A stretch of 33,254 nt of DNA, taken from the IMG/VR virus record IMGVR_UViG_3300032322_000760, positions 1-33,254 of that record. One strand, 5' to 3'. The position numbers and the translations under genes are program-made. Below, in pieces: positions 23,738-30,803 of the stretch; within the stretch, counting starts at the first letter, position 1, and each line of letters opens with the position of its first letter. The notes beneath the pieces are model-generated. The model saw only the letters and a list, made by a program, of their open reading frames with translations. It had not been told where the DNA came from and made no database searches. Origin of the DNA: a virus.

Positions 23738-24112
23738 ATGAAAAAAATACTTTTTTTAACCATGTTGGTAATATCAACGAAATGCTTTTGTCAGGACACT
23801 CTTGAACTGCCAAAACAGCATTACGAAAAGCGGAACAACGGCAATAGTGCATTCGTAATTAACCCTGTAAAATCGGTAACAGGAAACTATACACTTACTG
23901 AAGACGATAACGGTTTAACCATCCACATCACATCGGGGAATATAACCATTCCCATCTTTGAAAATTCATTTAAGTGCTGGGTGGTAAGGATAGGAAATAC
24001 ACGCCCGACATTCACGGGTGGAATACGGCGGTCAAGTTTTACGCCACTAACAGCGATTTATCAGGCAGTAACAATATCTGCTTTACCAAAGCAAACAGCA
24101 ATAATTTATTAA
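23738..24112 (+). CDS. Small exported protein of unknown function
   Basis: 124 residues. K2 and K3 followed by a hydrophobic core (ILFLTMLVIS) and a likely cut before Q19 give a clear signal peptide. The mature part has a strand-rich stretch, NYTLTEDDNGLTIHITSG, similar to the ends of some fibre or coat proteins that carry a TLTxxDNGxTI phrase. Two short cysteine pairs sit near the cleavage site. It starts ten bases after the large fibre gene and ends one base before the next exported protein, so the three are made together. Confidence 0.5.
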   Translation: MKKILFLTMLVISTKCFCQDTLELPKQHYEKRNNGNSAFVINPVKSVTGNYTLTEDDNGLTIHITSGNITIPIFENSFKCWVVRIGNTRPTFTGGIRRSSFTPLTAIYQAVTISALPKQTAIIY

Positions 24113-24113
24113 G

Positions 24114-26282
24114 ATGGAATTTTATCAAAAACACATTATGAAATTTCAAAAAAGCATAAAGAGATGGGCTGATTCTTCACTATTTAGAAAGATATTGAGG
24201 CGCAATAAAATGACGGTTGAATACAAATCTTACTTTTTGTTAAGTTTATTTGTAATGTCATTTTGGACAAATTTTGTCCACGCTGCCGATTGGTACGTTT
24301 CAGCATCTGGAACGGCTGCTAATCCCGGAACTATTACCTCACCAAAGAACTGGGCAGGAATGGTTACAATCGTAAACAACGGAACTGTACAGGCAGGTGA
24401 TAAGATTCTATTTAAAAGAGGCGATGCCTTTACAGGCGTTCTAAATTCAGGCGATTATTACGGAGGCGTAGCAAAGAACAACATTACATTTGCATCTTAC
24501 GGAACAGGCGCAAAACCACGCCTAACAGCAACTACACGGACAGGTGTATTTCACATAATGAAAAAGTCGGGTTGGGTTTGGGATGGCCTGAACTTTCAAG
24601 ACGTTACTTTTTCCGTTTCTGATAAGTTGAGTATTGCTCCATGCGCCACAGGGATAAGGTTGGGTAACTTCGGCAGCACATCAGCATCAGACAAGATGAA
24701 TGGCAACACAATAAAAAACTGTGATTTTAATAACATAGGTTTAGGTATTGTGATTTTAGGCGATAATAATTTGGTGGATTCCTGCACGTTTGTAAACCTG
24801 AAGAACGTTGTAAACACAATAGGCAGCAATGAAGATTATGGCGCAAACGGTATAACATTAGCAGGTAGTAATAATTCATTTCTCCATGGATATTATGAAT
24901 CTAACTGGTGTGAATCTTACGACTTCGGTTTTTCAGGTGGTGCTAATGAAATGTTCGGTGCTTGTGTAGATAATCTATTCGCTTATAACACATACGTTGA
25001 TTGCGGTGGTATTGCTGAATATGGCAGTCAGGGAACAGGAGATACATCACGAAGAAATAAGATACTCTACAATAAGATTATAAATTGCGGATCCCTTACT
25101 TACATAAACTTTTCATCAACGTTTGTATGTGTAGCTTTAAATAATCTTTACTACAATAACGTATTTGTTGAAAATTCCGATAGTAGATTTTCAGGAGTGA
25201 ATGCAGGAGCAGGGATCACAACATCACAAGCAAGGGAGAACTTTACAGCTGATGTCGCTTGCCTTGCTTTTAGTTCGGGAAGTCCTGCCGTTTCTGATAT
25301 TTTCACGTTAAAAAATAATATCTTTTGGATTGCCAATGCAAATTATAAAGTAGCTAATACTTCAACGGTGGCTTCTAAAACAGTTCACACGAATAATGTT
25401 TACAGGCTATTAGGGGCAGGCTCTACTGCTAATTACACTTTAGATGCAACGGAATTTTTAACTACTGATAATATGTTTGTGGCTCAACTTGGAGCAGCAA
25501 CAGGATGGAACTATCAACTTCTTACGCCATCGGTAGCAAGGGATGCGGGTGCAAACGTTGGCGGCACGGTTGACTTCGCAGGTCTTACGGTTACTAATCC
25601 TCCAAACATCGGGATTTACGAAGATGTTATTCCTTCTTTGGTAGCTTCAAATTCGTTCACATCAATTACCTGTAATGGTGGAACATCAACTGTAACGGTT
25701 ACGGCATCGGGTGGCGTTCCTCCTTATTACGGCACAGGTATCTTCACAAGGACCGCAGGGGTTAATTCATTCACGGTTACAGATGGGGCAGGCGTTACAG
25801 CAACAACAACAGCTAACATCAGCCAACCGTCTGCAATAACGCCACAGGTTACTTATTCCGCTATCCTTTGCAACGGTGGTACGTCAACGGTAACAGTTAC
25901 AGCCACAGGCGGAACAGGGGCTTTGTCAGGAACAGGAACGTTCACACGTTCTGCAGGTGCTTATTCTTACACGATAACAGATGCAATCGGATGTTCAGTT
26001 ACAACCACAGGAACAATAACACAGCCAACTCTTCTAATTGCTTCTAATAGTTTTTCTAATATCGTATTCCCTAATTTAACAACAAATGTGCTGGTTACGG
26101 CCACAGGTGGTACACTGCCTTATACCGCAACAGGAACATACGGAAGAACGGCAGGGGCTTTCAGTTACACGGTAACGGACGGCAACGGCTGCACATCGGT
26201 TACATCGGGGACGGTTTTACCTGTTGTCCAGCCAGTACAAACTTTCATCATCAAAGGGCTTGCGCCACTAATTAAACAGTAA
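24114..26282 (+). CDS. Exported beta-helix protein with SprB-like repeats
   Basis: 722 residues from the ATG at 24114; an ATG at 24210 (residue 33) begins just before the hydrophobic core and would give a normal signal peptide cut near HAA before D59. The mature start DWYVSASGTAANPGT is typical of secreted parallel beta-helix proteins (polysaccharide lyase or tailspike type). The helix extends to about residue 490 with many N-N and G-x-N turns. From about 510 three SprB-like repeats follow (near 510, 580 and 643), each with CNGGTSTVTVTASGG-like and YTITDxxGC phrases, the last less exact. SprB repeats are known from gliding adhesins of Bacteroidota. Confidence 0.7.
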   Translation: MEFYQKHIMKFQKSIKRWADSSLFRKILRRNKMTVEYKSYFLLSLFVMSFWTNFVHAADWYVSASGTAANPGTITSPKNWAGMVTIVNNGTVQAGDKILFKRGDAFTGVLNSGDYYGGVAKNNITFASYGTGAKPRLTATTRTGVFHIMKKSGWVWDGLNFQDVTFSVSDKLSIAPCATGIRLGNFGSTSASDKMNGNTIKNCDFNNIGLGIVILGDNNLVDSCTFVNLKNVVNTIGSNEDYGANGITLAGSNNSFLHGYYESNWCESYDFGFSGGANEMFGACVDNLFAYNTYVDCGGIAEYGSQGTGDTSRRNKILYNKIINCGSLTYINFSSTFVCVALNNLYYNNVFVENSDSRFSGVNAGAGITTSQARENFTADVACLAFSSGSPAVSDIFTLKNNIFWIANANYKVANTSTVASKTVHTNNVYRLLGAGSTANYTLDATEFLTTDNMFVAQLGAATGWNYQLLTPSVARDAGANVGGTVDFAGLTVTNPPNIGIYEDVIPSLVASNSFTSITCNGGTSTVTVTASGGVPPYYGTGIFTRTAGVNSFTVTDGAGVTATTTANISQPSAITPQVTYSAILCNGGTSTVTVTATGGTGALSGTGTFTRSAGAYSYTITDAIGCSVTTTGTITQPTLLIASNSFSNIVFPNLTTNVLVTATGGTLPYTATGTYGRTAGAFSYTVTDGNGCTSVTSGTVLPVVQPVQTFIIKGLAPLIKQ
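25641..26230 (+). repeat. Three SprB-like repeats within the beta-helix protein
   Basis: Units begin near 25641, 25851 and 26040, about 190-210 bp each. The first two share CNGGTSTVTVTA and a following FTRxAG phrase; the third keeps TATGGTLPY and YTVTDGNGC. The repeat is clear in protein and diverged in DNA. Confidence 0.75.
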
Positions 26283-26497
26283 TGGAAACAGGTTTAAACA
26301 GCGTATTACTTAGCGTAATCATTTTGCTTCTAACAACTATTGGCGGTATGCTTTACAAAAAGTTGGAGGAGTTCTCAAAGACTATTCAGGATATTCTTTT
26401 GAACGATATGAAAGACAAGAAAGATATTGAACGGATAGATTATACCTTGGAGGAGCACCATGAACGAATTGGTAAACTTGAAGATAAAAGAGCATGA
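26282..26497 (+). CDS. Holin-like single-span membrane protein with coiled coil
   Basis: 71 residues. A hydrophobic N-terminal segment (about 6-25, NSVLLSVIILLLTTIGGMLY) is followed by a charged helix with heptad look, ending HHERIGKLEDKRA. Similar small proteins precede lysis genes in Bacteroidota phages. It may be a holin, an antiholin or a helper. The ATG overlaps the previous stop by one base. Confidence 0.5.
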   Translation: METGLNSVLLSVIILLLTTIGGMLYKKLEEFSKTIQDILLNDMKDKKDIERIDYTLEEHHERIGKLEDKRA

Positions 26498-26562
26498 GCA
26501 GGTTCAACGATATTGACTATGATATCTTCTACTACAAAAAGCGTAAACAAAAACAACACAAT

Positions 26563-26727
26563 ATGAAGAATTGGAAAACAACCGTAGCAGGTATCTTAAC
26601 TGCCGTTGGTATGTATCTTCAGAACAATGAATCAGGAACATTAAAAGTTATCGGTCAAGTATTAACCTTTGCCGGTAGCATCTTGTTAGGTTTCATGGCG
26701 AAGGACTACAATGTATCTGGTAAGTAA
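26563..26727 (+). CDS. Small holin-like membrane protein
   Basis: 54 residues from the ATG at 26563; an in-frame ATG at 26494 overlaps the previous stop as ATGA and would add 23 polar residues. The start MKNWKTTVAGILTAVGMYLQ and a second hydrophobic stretch (VIGQVLTFAGSILLGFMAKD) match small holin-like proteins seen often in Bacteroidota phages, with two short spans and a polar turn. It would open the inner membrane for the endolysin at 29496. A terminator follows within 10 bases. Confidence 0.55.
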   Translation: MKNWKTTVAGILTAVGMYLQNNESGTLKVIGQVLTFAGSILLGFMAKDYNVSGK

Positions 26728-26731
26728 TAAG

Positions 26732-26757
26732 AGGGGGCTTTGCCCCTTTCTTTTTTT
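26732..26757 (+). terminator. Rho-independent terminator after the holin genes
   Basis: GGGGC (26734-26738), loop TTT, GCCCC (26742-26746), with A-G/T-T extension at the base, then a T-rich tract including seven T (26751-26757). Confidence 0.85.
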
Positions 26758-26773
26758 AACTGCAAACAAATTT

Positions 26774-26810
26774 GAAACGGTTTTATTCGATATGATACGG
26801 TTTTATCCGA
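26774..26810 (+). repeat. Tandem repeat, 20-bp period, upstream of phosphoesterase
   Basis: Two 17-bp copies, GAAACGGTTTTATTCGA (26774-26790) and GATACGGTTTTATCCGA (26794-26810), differ at two positions and start exactly 20 bp apart, which would put two protein sites on the same face of DNA. They lie between a terminator and the next gene, in the place of a promoter or operator. Confidence 0.6.
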
Positions 26811-26834
26811 AAATTTCATCATCAAAAAAAGTTT

Positions 26835-27815
26835 ATGACTAAATCTCAAATTGCAAGACAGTACAGGGATAATCACGGAATGGAAATGGCTACATTAAAA
26901 CTCGCACGAATAATGCACTCTGAAAATAAATTAATGTTTAACAATGTAGAGGACGCAAGGCTTATTTTGAGGAAGATTGAAGGTAAAGCAGGCAAAGGAG
27001 ATGGAACAATAGTAAGCCATCCTGCACCGGAAAGGTCGAGAAACCCTTACTCGCTACCTGCATCAGATGAAAAAGAATATCTGCCTTTTGAAATAAAAGG
27101 GCATAAAAGAGTAGCTATTTTTTCAGATATTCATGTGCCTTACCATTCTATTGATTGTATCACATCGGCTATTGATTTTTGTAAAAAAGAAAAGCCTGAT
27201 GCACTACTACTGAATGGAGATACTATTGATTTTTTCAGGTTAAGCCGATTTATTAAGGATCCACGTAAAAGAAGTTTTAAGGACGAGTTAGACACATTCA
27301 AGGCTTTGATTGATGTTTTTAAAAAGGAACTTAATTGTAAAATTATTTTCAAGTTGGGCAATCACGAGGAGCGTTACGAACACTTTTTATTTGAAAAAGC
27401 AAAAGAGCTCGTAGGCGTTGAGGAGTTTGAATTTGAGAATATTATTAAGGCAAGGGCAAATGGTATTGATGTTGTTTCAGATAAGAGGGTTATTAAGCTA
27501 AACGATTTATTCGACATTCATGGACACGAATACGTTGGTGGAATTTCTGCACCTGTAAATCCGGCAAGAGGCTTATTTTTGCGTGGAAAAGTAAGTTGTA
27601 TTCAGGGGCATAACCACCAAACAAGCGAACATACAGAGCCGACAATGAGTGGCAAGATGATTACAACCTGGAGTTTAGGATGTATGTGTGAACTGCATCC
27701 TCCTTACATGCCATTGAATAAATGGAATCACGGGTTTGCGATGGTTGATTTGGATGATAACGGAACAGATTTTGAAGTTAGAAACAAAAGAATATTGAAA
27801 GGGAAAGTTTTATGA
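26835..27815 (+). CDS. Calcineurin-like metallophosphoesterase with HTH-like N-terminus
   Basis: 326 residues. All metal-binding motifs of the family are present: SDIH (97-100), NGDT (127-130), GNHE (175-178), IHGHEY (228-233) and QGHNH (257-261). The first 50 residues (KSQIARQYRDNHG, then TLKLARIMHSEN and a helix with ARLILRKIEG) look like a small HTH-type region, which may bind nucleic acid. Such enzymes cleave phosphodiesters; substrate here is unknown (nucleic acid ends or cyclic nucleotides are options). It heads a gene set after a terminator and repeat, so it likely has its own promoter. Confidence 0.85.
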   Translation: MTKSQIARQYRDNHGMEMATLKLARIMHSENKLMFNNVEDARLILRKIEGKAGKGDGTIVSHPAPERSRNPYSLPASDEKEYLPFEIKGHKRVAIFSDIHVPYHSIDCITSAIDFCKKEKPDALLLNGDTIDFFRLSRFIKDPRKRSFKDELDTFKALIDVFKKELNCKIIFKLGNHEERYEHFLFEKAKELVGVEEFEFENIIKARANGIDVVSDKRVIKLNDLFDIHGHEYVGGISAPVNPARGLFLRGKVSCIQGHNHQTSEHTEPTMSGKMITTWSLGCMCELHPPYMPLNKWNHGFAMVDLDDNGTDFEVRNKRILKGKVL

Positions 27816-28000
27816 TCGAAAAACAAATAAGGGCTATTTTAAAGCCTTTGCCGCCTGCTGAAGCACTTGATGTACTTAGTAAGATTTACGATGATTTAAA
27901 GCGAAAGAACAGCATAAGAATAAGCAAGGGAAGCCTTAAAAACGTATTTGATGCTGAACGTCCTGATTTGGTAATATTGCAAAAAAAGAAAGATGAGTGA
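27812..28000 (+). CDS. Small basic protein of unknown function
   Basis: 62 residues, helical and basic. It starts with an ATGA overlap with the phosphoesterase gene and overlaps the next gene by 8 bases. A first part (EKQIRAILKPLPPAEALDVL) is a helical hairpin split by PLPP; the end is lysine-rich. Close coupling to the phosphoesterase suggests the two work together. Not recognised. Confidence 0.5.
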   Translation: MIEKQIRAILKPLPPAEALDVLSKIYDDLKRKNSIRISKGSLKNVFDAERPDLVILQKKKDE

Positions 28001-28241
28001 AGAAAAGCCCATAGATGATTTGCCAGAAGGTTTTGAATTTGAAAGCACTTCACGTTCTGAGTATGTGATGTGTGCGGCTAATGCTTTACAGGCCATTGAT
28101 GGGATTGATGAAATGATACAAACCAACGCCGGCAGGGATAGAATAAAACGGATCAGGTTTAAGAGTTTGAAAATTATTGATAACATTATAAACGAATTGT
28201 ATGATGAATTATTTGAAGATACTGATGCTGATTTGCCTTAG
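27993..28241 (+). CDS. Small acidic protein of unknown function
   Basis: 82 residues, acidic, soluble. Mostly two helices: one around SEYVMCAANALQAIDGIDEM, another around RIRFKSLKIIDNIINELYDEL, with an acidic end. The helical-hairpin build is shared with small phage proteins such as regulators or inhibitors, but no match can be claimed. It overlaps the previous gene by 8 bases and the spanin gene by 41. Confidence 0.5.
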   Translation: MSEEKPIDDLPEGFEFESTSRSEYVMCAANALQAIDGIDEMIQTNAGRDRIKRIRFKSLKIIDNIINELYDELFEDTDADLP

Positions 28242-28683
28242 TTGCGGCGTTTACGGATGCTATTCGCCGCAAAAGTCCATCCAAAAACTTGAACGCAAAG
28301 CACCGGAAAAGTTAGCGGAGTATTGCGGTAAGGAGTTCCCGGTAAAGGAAACAATCAAGTATGATACTGCTTATGAATTTTTGGATTTGGAATGTCCTGA
28401 TGTACTGGTGAAAACCGATACGATAATCGGCAAGGACACAATTAAGTTGACAAAACTTGTCAAGGGTGGAATCGTGAGGACAAAAACTGTCCAAACAATA
28501 ACCTACACAATCACCGTAAAAGATACGGCTTCATTAAGGATAGCGGCTATTGAGGTTCAGAAACAAAAAGATAATGCATACAGGTTGGCGAATAAACTAA
28601 CTTCGGCACGGAATTGGCTTTTATGGCTTGTTGTGGCTTTGGCAATTAGTATGGTGCTGAATGTGATATTGATTAGAAGATAA
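28201..28683 (+). CDS. Candidate unimolecular spanin (u-spanin) lipoprotein
   Basis: 160 residues. The N-terminus has a hydrophobic core and a lipobox-like VYGC with C20, predicting an outer-membrane lipoprotein. The centre (about 24-115) is periplasmic and beta-rich (DTIIGKDTIKLTKLVKGG and TITYTITVKDT), followed by a short coil. The last 22 residues (NWLLWLVVALAISMVLNVIL) form a transmembrane helix ending with RR in the cytoplasm. A lipoprotein start plus C-terminal inner-membrane helix in a single protein is the layout of u-spanins such as T1 gp11, which fuse the two membranes in the last step of lysis. It sits between holin-like genes and the endolysin, as expected. Confidence 0.7.
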   Translation: MMNYLKILMLICLSCGVYGCYSPQKSIQKLERKAPEKLAEYCGKEFPVKETIKYDTAYEFLDLECPDVLVKTDTIIGKDTIKLTKLVKGGIVRTKTVQTITYTITVKDTASLRIAAIEVQKQKDNAYRLANKLTSARNWLLWLVVALAISMVLNVILIRR

Positions 28684-28751
28684 AATGTAACAGGGATGAG
28701 TGCTACTCTTTCGAGCCTTCTTTCAGACGTACTAAACGTGCTGTTACTGCA

Positions 28752-28781
28752 CAAATATACTAAAAAAAATAACATGACAAT
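28752..28781 (-). promoter_or_regulatory. Weak antisense promoter candidate
   Basis: On the minus strand, ATTG (28778-28781), an 18-nt spacer and TATATTTG (28752-28759) come close to the Bacteroidota promoter pattern. It would fire leftwards, against the spanin gene. The spacing is one short of ideal. Confidence 0.25.
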
Positions 28782-29118
28782 AACTATCAACCACAATAAC
28801 AAATTCGATTACAAGCCGTATTTTGAAAAGATAGATACAAGGCTCTACGGTATTGAATCAAATCAGACTCGTATTCTTTCACTTTTAAATAAAATCAGAA
28901 TGACACAAGAACAATTAGCATCGGAGTTGCAATCGGTAAAGGCGCAAGCTGAAAAGGCCCAGGCTGAAATCGTTTCTGCTGTTGCTGCTTTGGAAGCCGC
29001 TATCTTAGCTGCTGGCAACACTACTACTGCCGTTGATGATGCTTTGGCTGCATTGAAAACAACCGTGCAAGCTATTGACGATCTGAACGCTGATGTGGTT
29101 ACCGAACCACAGCCGTAA
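28774..29118 (+). CDS. Coiled-coil protein of unknown function
   Basis: 114 residues from the ATG at 28774, after an A-rich leader; an ATG at 28696 would add 26 residues that look non-coding. The N-terminus (TITINHNNKFDYKPYF) is short and polar, then a coiled coil (about 20-65, QEQLASELQSVKAQAEKAQA), and an alanine-rich region with TTTAVDDALAALKTTVQAIDDL. Similar A-rich coiled-coil proteins are common near the lysis genes of Bacteroidota phages. Possibly virion-associated; role unknown. Confidence 0.5.
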   Translation: MTITINHNNKFDYKPYFEKIDTRLYGIESNQTRILSLLNKIRMTQEQLASELQSVKAQAEKAQAEIVSAVAALEAAILAAGNTTTAVDDALAALKTTVQAIDDLNADVVTEPQP

Positions 29119-29125
29119 ACGAATT

Positions 29126-29157
29126 GGGGAGGCGTTCATGCGATGTTCTGCCTCCCC
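29126..29157 (+). terminator. Hairpin, possible terminator
   Basis: GGGGAGGC (29126-29133) and GCCTCCCC (29150-29157) are perfect complements with a 16-nt loop. The following TATTTAAAATTG is only weakly U-rich, so it may be a weak terminator or an RNA-stabilising stem between the coiled-coil gene and the next. Confidence 0.55.
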
Positions 29158-29175
29158 TATTTAAAATTGAAAATT

Positions 29176-29505
29176 ATGGATACAATAGAATTAACAGGAT
29201 GGGATAAAGATTTTAGAACGCAGTCCAATCAGATGGATTTAGTTGAGAAAATGTACTGTGAAAATGGATTTGAAATAAAATTGACCTGCAATGCCTGCCC
29301 AGAGCAGTATGATGTTTTTAAAGATGGTAAGCAAGTAGCCTATTATAGATTGAGGCATGGTGGTTTTACAGTAGAATCTCCTGATTGCGGAGGAGAAATG
29401 ATTTACGAAGCCGAACCTGATGGGGATGGTATTTTTGAAGAGTACGAAAGACTTATTTATTTAGAAAAGGCAATGCAGAAACTAATTTTATATTTATGCA
29501 ACTAA
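29176..29505 (+). CDS. Small acidic protein of unknown function
   Basis: 109 residues from the ATG at 29176 (an ATG at 29143 is inside the hairpin and unlikely). Beta-rich with cysteines in LTCNACPEQYDVF and a phrase QVAYYRLRHGGFTVESPDCGG. A repeated pattern of a short strand pair is seen in many small phage proteins, but I cannot name it. The end overlaps the endolysin start by 10 bases, tying it to lysis timing. Confidence 0.5.
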   Translation: MDTIELTGWDKDFRTQSNQMDLVEKMYCENGFEIKLTCNACPEQYDVFKDGKQVAYYRLRHGGFTVESPDCGGEMIYEAEPDGDGIFEEYERLIYLEKAMQKLILYLCN

Positions 29506-29867
29506 CAACTAATTTCAGTTTAAACGAATTTGCCTGTAAAGACGGTACGCAAGTACCCGATGAATTAAAATCAAAGGTACAGGCATTAGCGGAGCAATTA
29601 CAGATACTTCGGGATTATCTCAATGAACCCATCCACATCAATTCAGCATACCGTACACCGGCCTATAATAAGAAAATCGGAGGTAAGCCAAACAGTTACC
29701 ACATGAAGGCAATGGCGGCTGATATTACCGTAAAAAGCAAAACACCGAAACAATTAGCTTCGGTGGTTGAAAAGTTAATTAGCAACGGTACTTTAAAGAT
29801 TGGAGGCATCGGTGTTTATCCGGGCTTTGTTCACATCGACACAAGGAAAATAAAAGCGAGGTGGTAA
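29496..29867 (+). CDS. M15 family peptidase, endolysin
   Basis: 123 residues, one peptidase M15 (D-Ala-D-Ala carboxypeptidase/L-Ala-D-Glu type) domain. Zinc-binding residues are visible: H69 in NSYHMKAMAAD with D76 seven residues on, and H113 in FVHIDTR. The preceding SAYRTPAYNKKIGG and the start FSLNEFACKDG are family hallmarks. No signal peptide, so it needs a holin to reach the periplasm. At 123 residues it is a minimal domain. Its stop abuts the stop of the minus-strand gene after it, with no terminator between. Confidence 0.85.
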   Translation: MQLTTNFSLNEFACKDGTQVPDELKSKVQALAEQLQILRDYLNEPIHINSAYRTPAYNKKIGGKPNSYHMKAMAADITVKSKTPKQLASVVEKLISNGTLKIGGIGVYPGFVHIDTRKIKARW

Positions 29868-30116
29868 TTAATAAGTAGCCGCTTTTACAGCCCACATTGC
29901 TGATTCCTCCGCAGACGTCATGGCTAACGCTTTCAATCTTGACCATTCTTTCAGGTCGTTATCACTCCATGATGGTTTACCTGCTGATCCATCAATCAGG
30001 TCAATTAAGTTAGCCGCAGCGACTTTGATGTCATTTACATAATCGCTTTCAGATGGGTTGAAGTTTACCCTTACACGGCGTTCTCCTAACGTTACCATTT
30101 TTTCAATCTGTGCCAT
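29868..30116 (-). CDS. Acb2/Tad1-like small protein, candidate anti-CBASS sponge
   Basis: 82 residues. A basic N-terminus (GERRVRVNFNPS, 11-22) leads into one helix (about 24-43, VNDIKVAAANLIDLIDG) and, after a loop, a second helix (about 53-80) ending SAEESAMWAVKAATY. The helical hairpin and the E-x-x-MWA phrase are typical for proteins now grouped as Acb2/Tad1 (DUF7681-like). Acb2 binds cyclic oligonucleotide signals and blocks CBASS; whether this protein does so is inference. The N-terminal RVRVNFNPS is typical of the Bacteroidota branch as I know it. It is the last gene of the minus-strand set, next to the endolysin. Confidence 0.6.
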   Translation of the reverse strand: MAQIEKMVTLGERRVRVNFNPSESDYVNDIKVAAANLIDLIDGSAGKPSWSDNDLKEWSRLKALAMTSAEESAMWAVKAATY

Positions 30117-30174
30117 AATTTTTATGTGGGTTTTACAAAGCCGCCCAAGGCTGTTATTTTAATAAAGGTGGTGA

Positions 30175-30360
30175 TTACTGGCTTTCACCTTGTAAAATAG
30201 CTGTCAATTTCTCAACCATAAAAGCAGCTTCGTTACGCTTGCCATCCCAATAATTAAATAAGTCATCTTTTTTAGTGTAAAAATCTCGATGACATTTAAA
30301 AGAAACTACCCTTAGTTCCATTTCTTCAATTAAATCCTTCAATGTTTTTTCATCCATCAT
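30175..30360 (-). CDS. Small acidic protein of unknown function
   Basis: 61 residues (one less if the second ATG is used). Two helices (KTLKDLIEEMELRVV and NEAAFMVEKLTAILQ) with an aromatic, lysine-rich middle (HRDFYTKKDDLFNYWDG). No membrane segment. It is one of a string of small minus-strand genes, each with an AT-rich leader. Not recognised. Confidence 0.5.
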   Translation of the reverse strand: MMDEKTLKDLIEEMELRVVSFKCHRDFYTKKDDLFNYWDGKRNEAAFMVEKLTAILQGESQ

Positions 30361-30414
30361 TCAATTTTTAAAAGTTAATAATCGGTTGCGTAAAGCAGCG
30401 TGTTATGTGCAAGG

Positions 30415-30660
30415 CTACTTTAACGCTTCCAATTCAGCCTTCACTTCATTCCAAAAGTTTATTCGAGCAATAGAATAACCGTCCATTGTATCAAACTCTT
30501 TTAGTTCCTCAATTATTTCTGCAACCAAAATCAAAGAACATTCTTTAGCTTGTCTGTGAGAATAAGCTGGATAGTTGCTATTATAATCATTAACATCTAC
30601 TTCCATTTTATCGTAAATGTCCTTTGCTTTTTGATTTGGTGTAATAAACTTTTGTGGCAT
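30415..30660 (-). CDS. Small protein of unknown function
   Basis: 81 residues, mostly helical, with a polar start (PQKFITPNQKAKDIYDKM), a tyrosine-rich middle and an acidic helical end (LVAEIIEELKEF). The layout of a short helix with ATPxxKAxxLxxxM then an LxxxEIIxxL helix is widespread in Bacteroidota phages, with no known job. A 10-bp inverted repeat (TGTTATGTGC at 30401-30410, GCACATAACA at 30700-30709) brackets the gene, and the right arm belongs to a long palindrome. Confidence 0.5.
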   Translation of the reverse strand: MPQKFITPNQKAKDIYDKMEVDVNDYNSNYPAYSHRQAKECSLILVAEIIEELKEFDTMDGYSIARINFWNEVKAELEALK

Positions 30661-30698
30661 TTCGTTTTTAAATTAAATTTAGTGCTGATAACCCGCCC

Positions 30699-30803
30699 AG
30701 CACATAACAGCGGTTTGGCAAAAGCTGCCAGAAAGTTTTGTGCGAATATTGAGCATCAGTTAGGCAGCCTTCACCAAGCCGCAAACCGTTAGCTGCATGT
30801 GCT
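30699..30803 (+). repeat. Long imperfect palindrome, attC-like
   Basis: Nested complementary arms: AGCACAT (30699-30705) with ATGTGCT (30797-30803), CGGTTTG (30711-30717) with CAAACCG (30782-30788), and GCTGCC (30724-30729) with GGCAGC (30763-30768). The whole forms an imperfect stem of about 105 bases with unpaired bulges, in the size range of integron attC sites (and of dispersed palindromes in Bacteroidota genomes). The end ACATAAC and GTTAGCT come close to, but do not match, the attC R-box rule. The right end overlaps the last codons of the gene 30789-31040. Confidence 0.5.

Noticed and set aside
30550-30792. 80-codon plus-strand ORF across the small gene and palindrome
   Set aside because: Overlaps the better minus-strand gene and runs into the palindrome; no domain.
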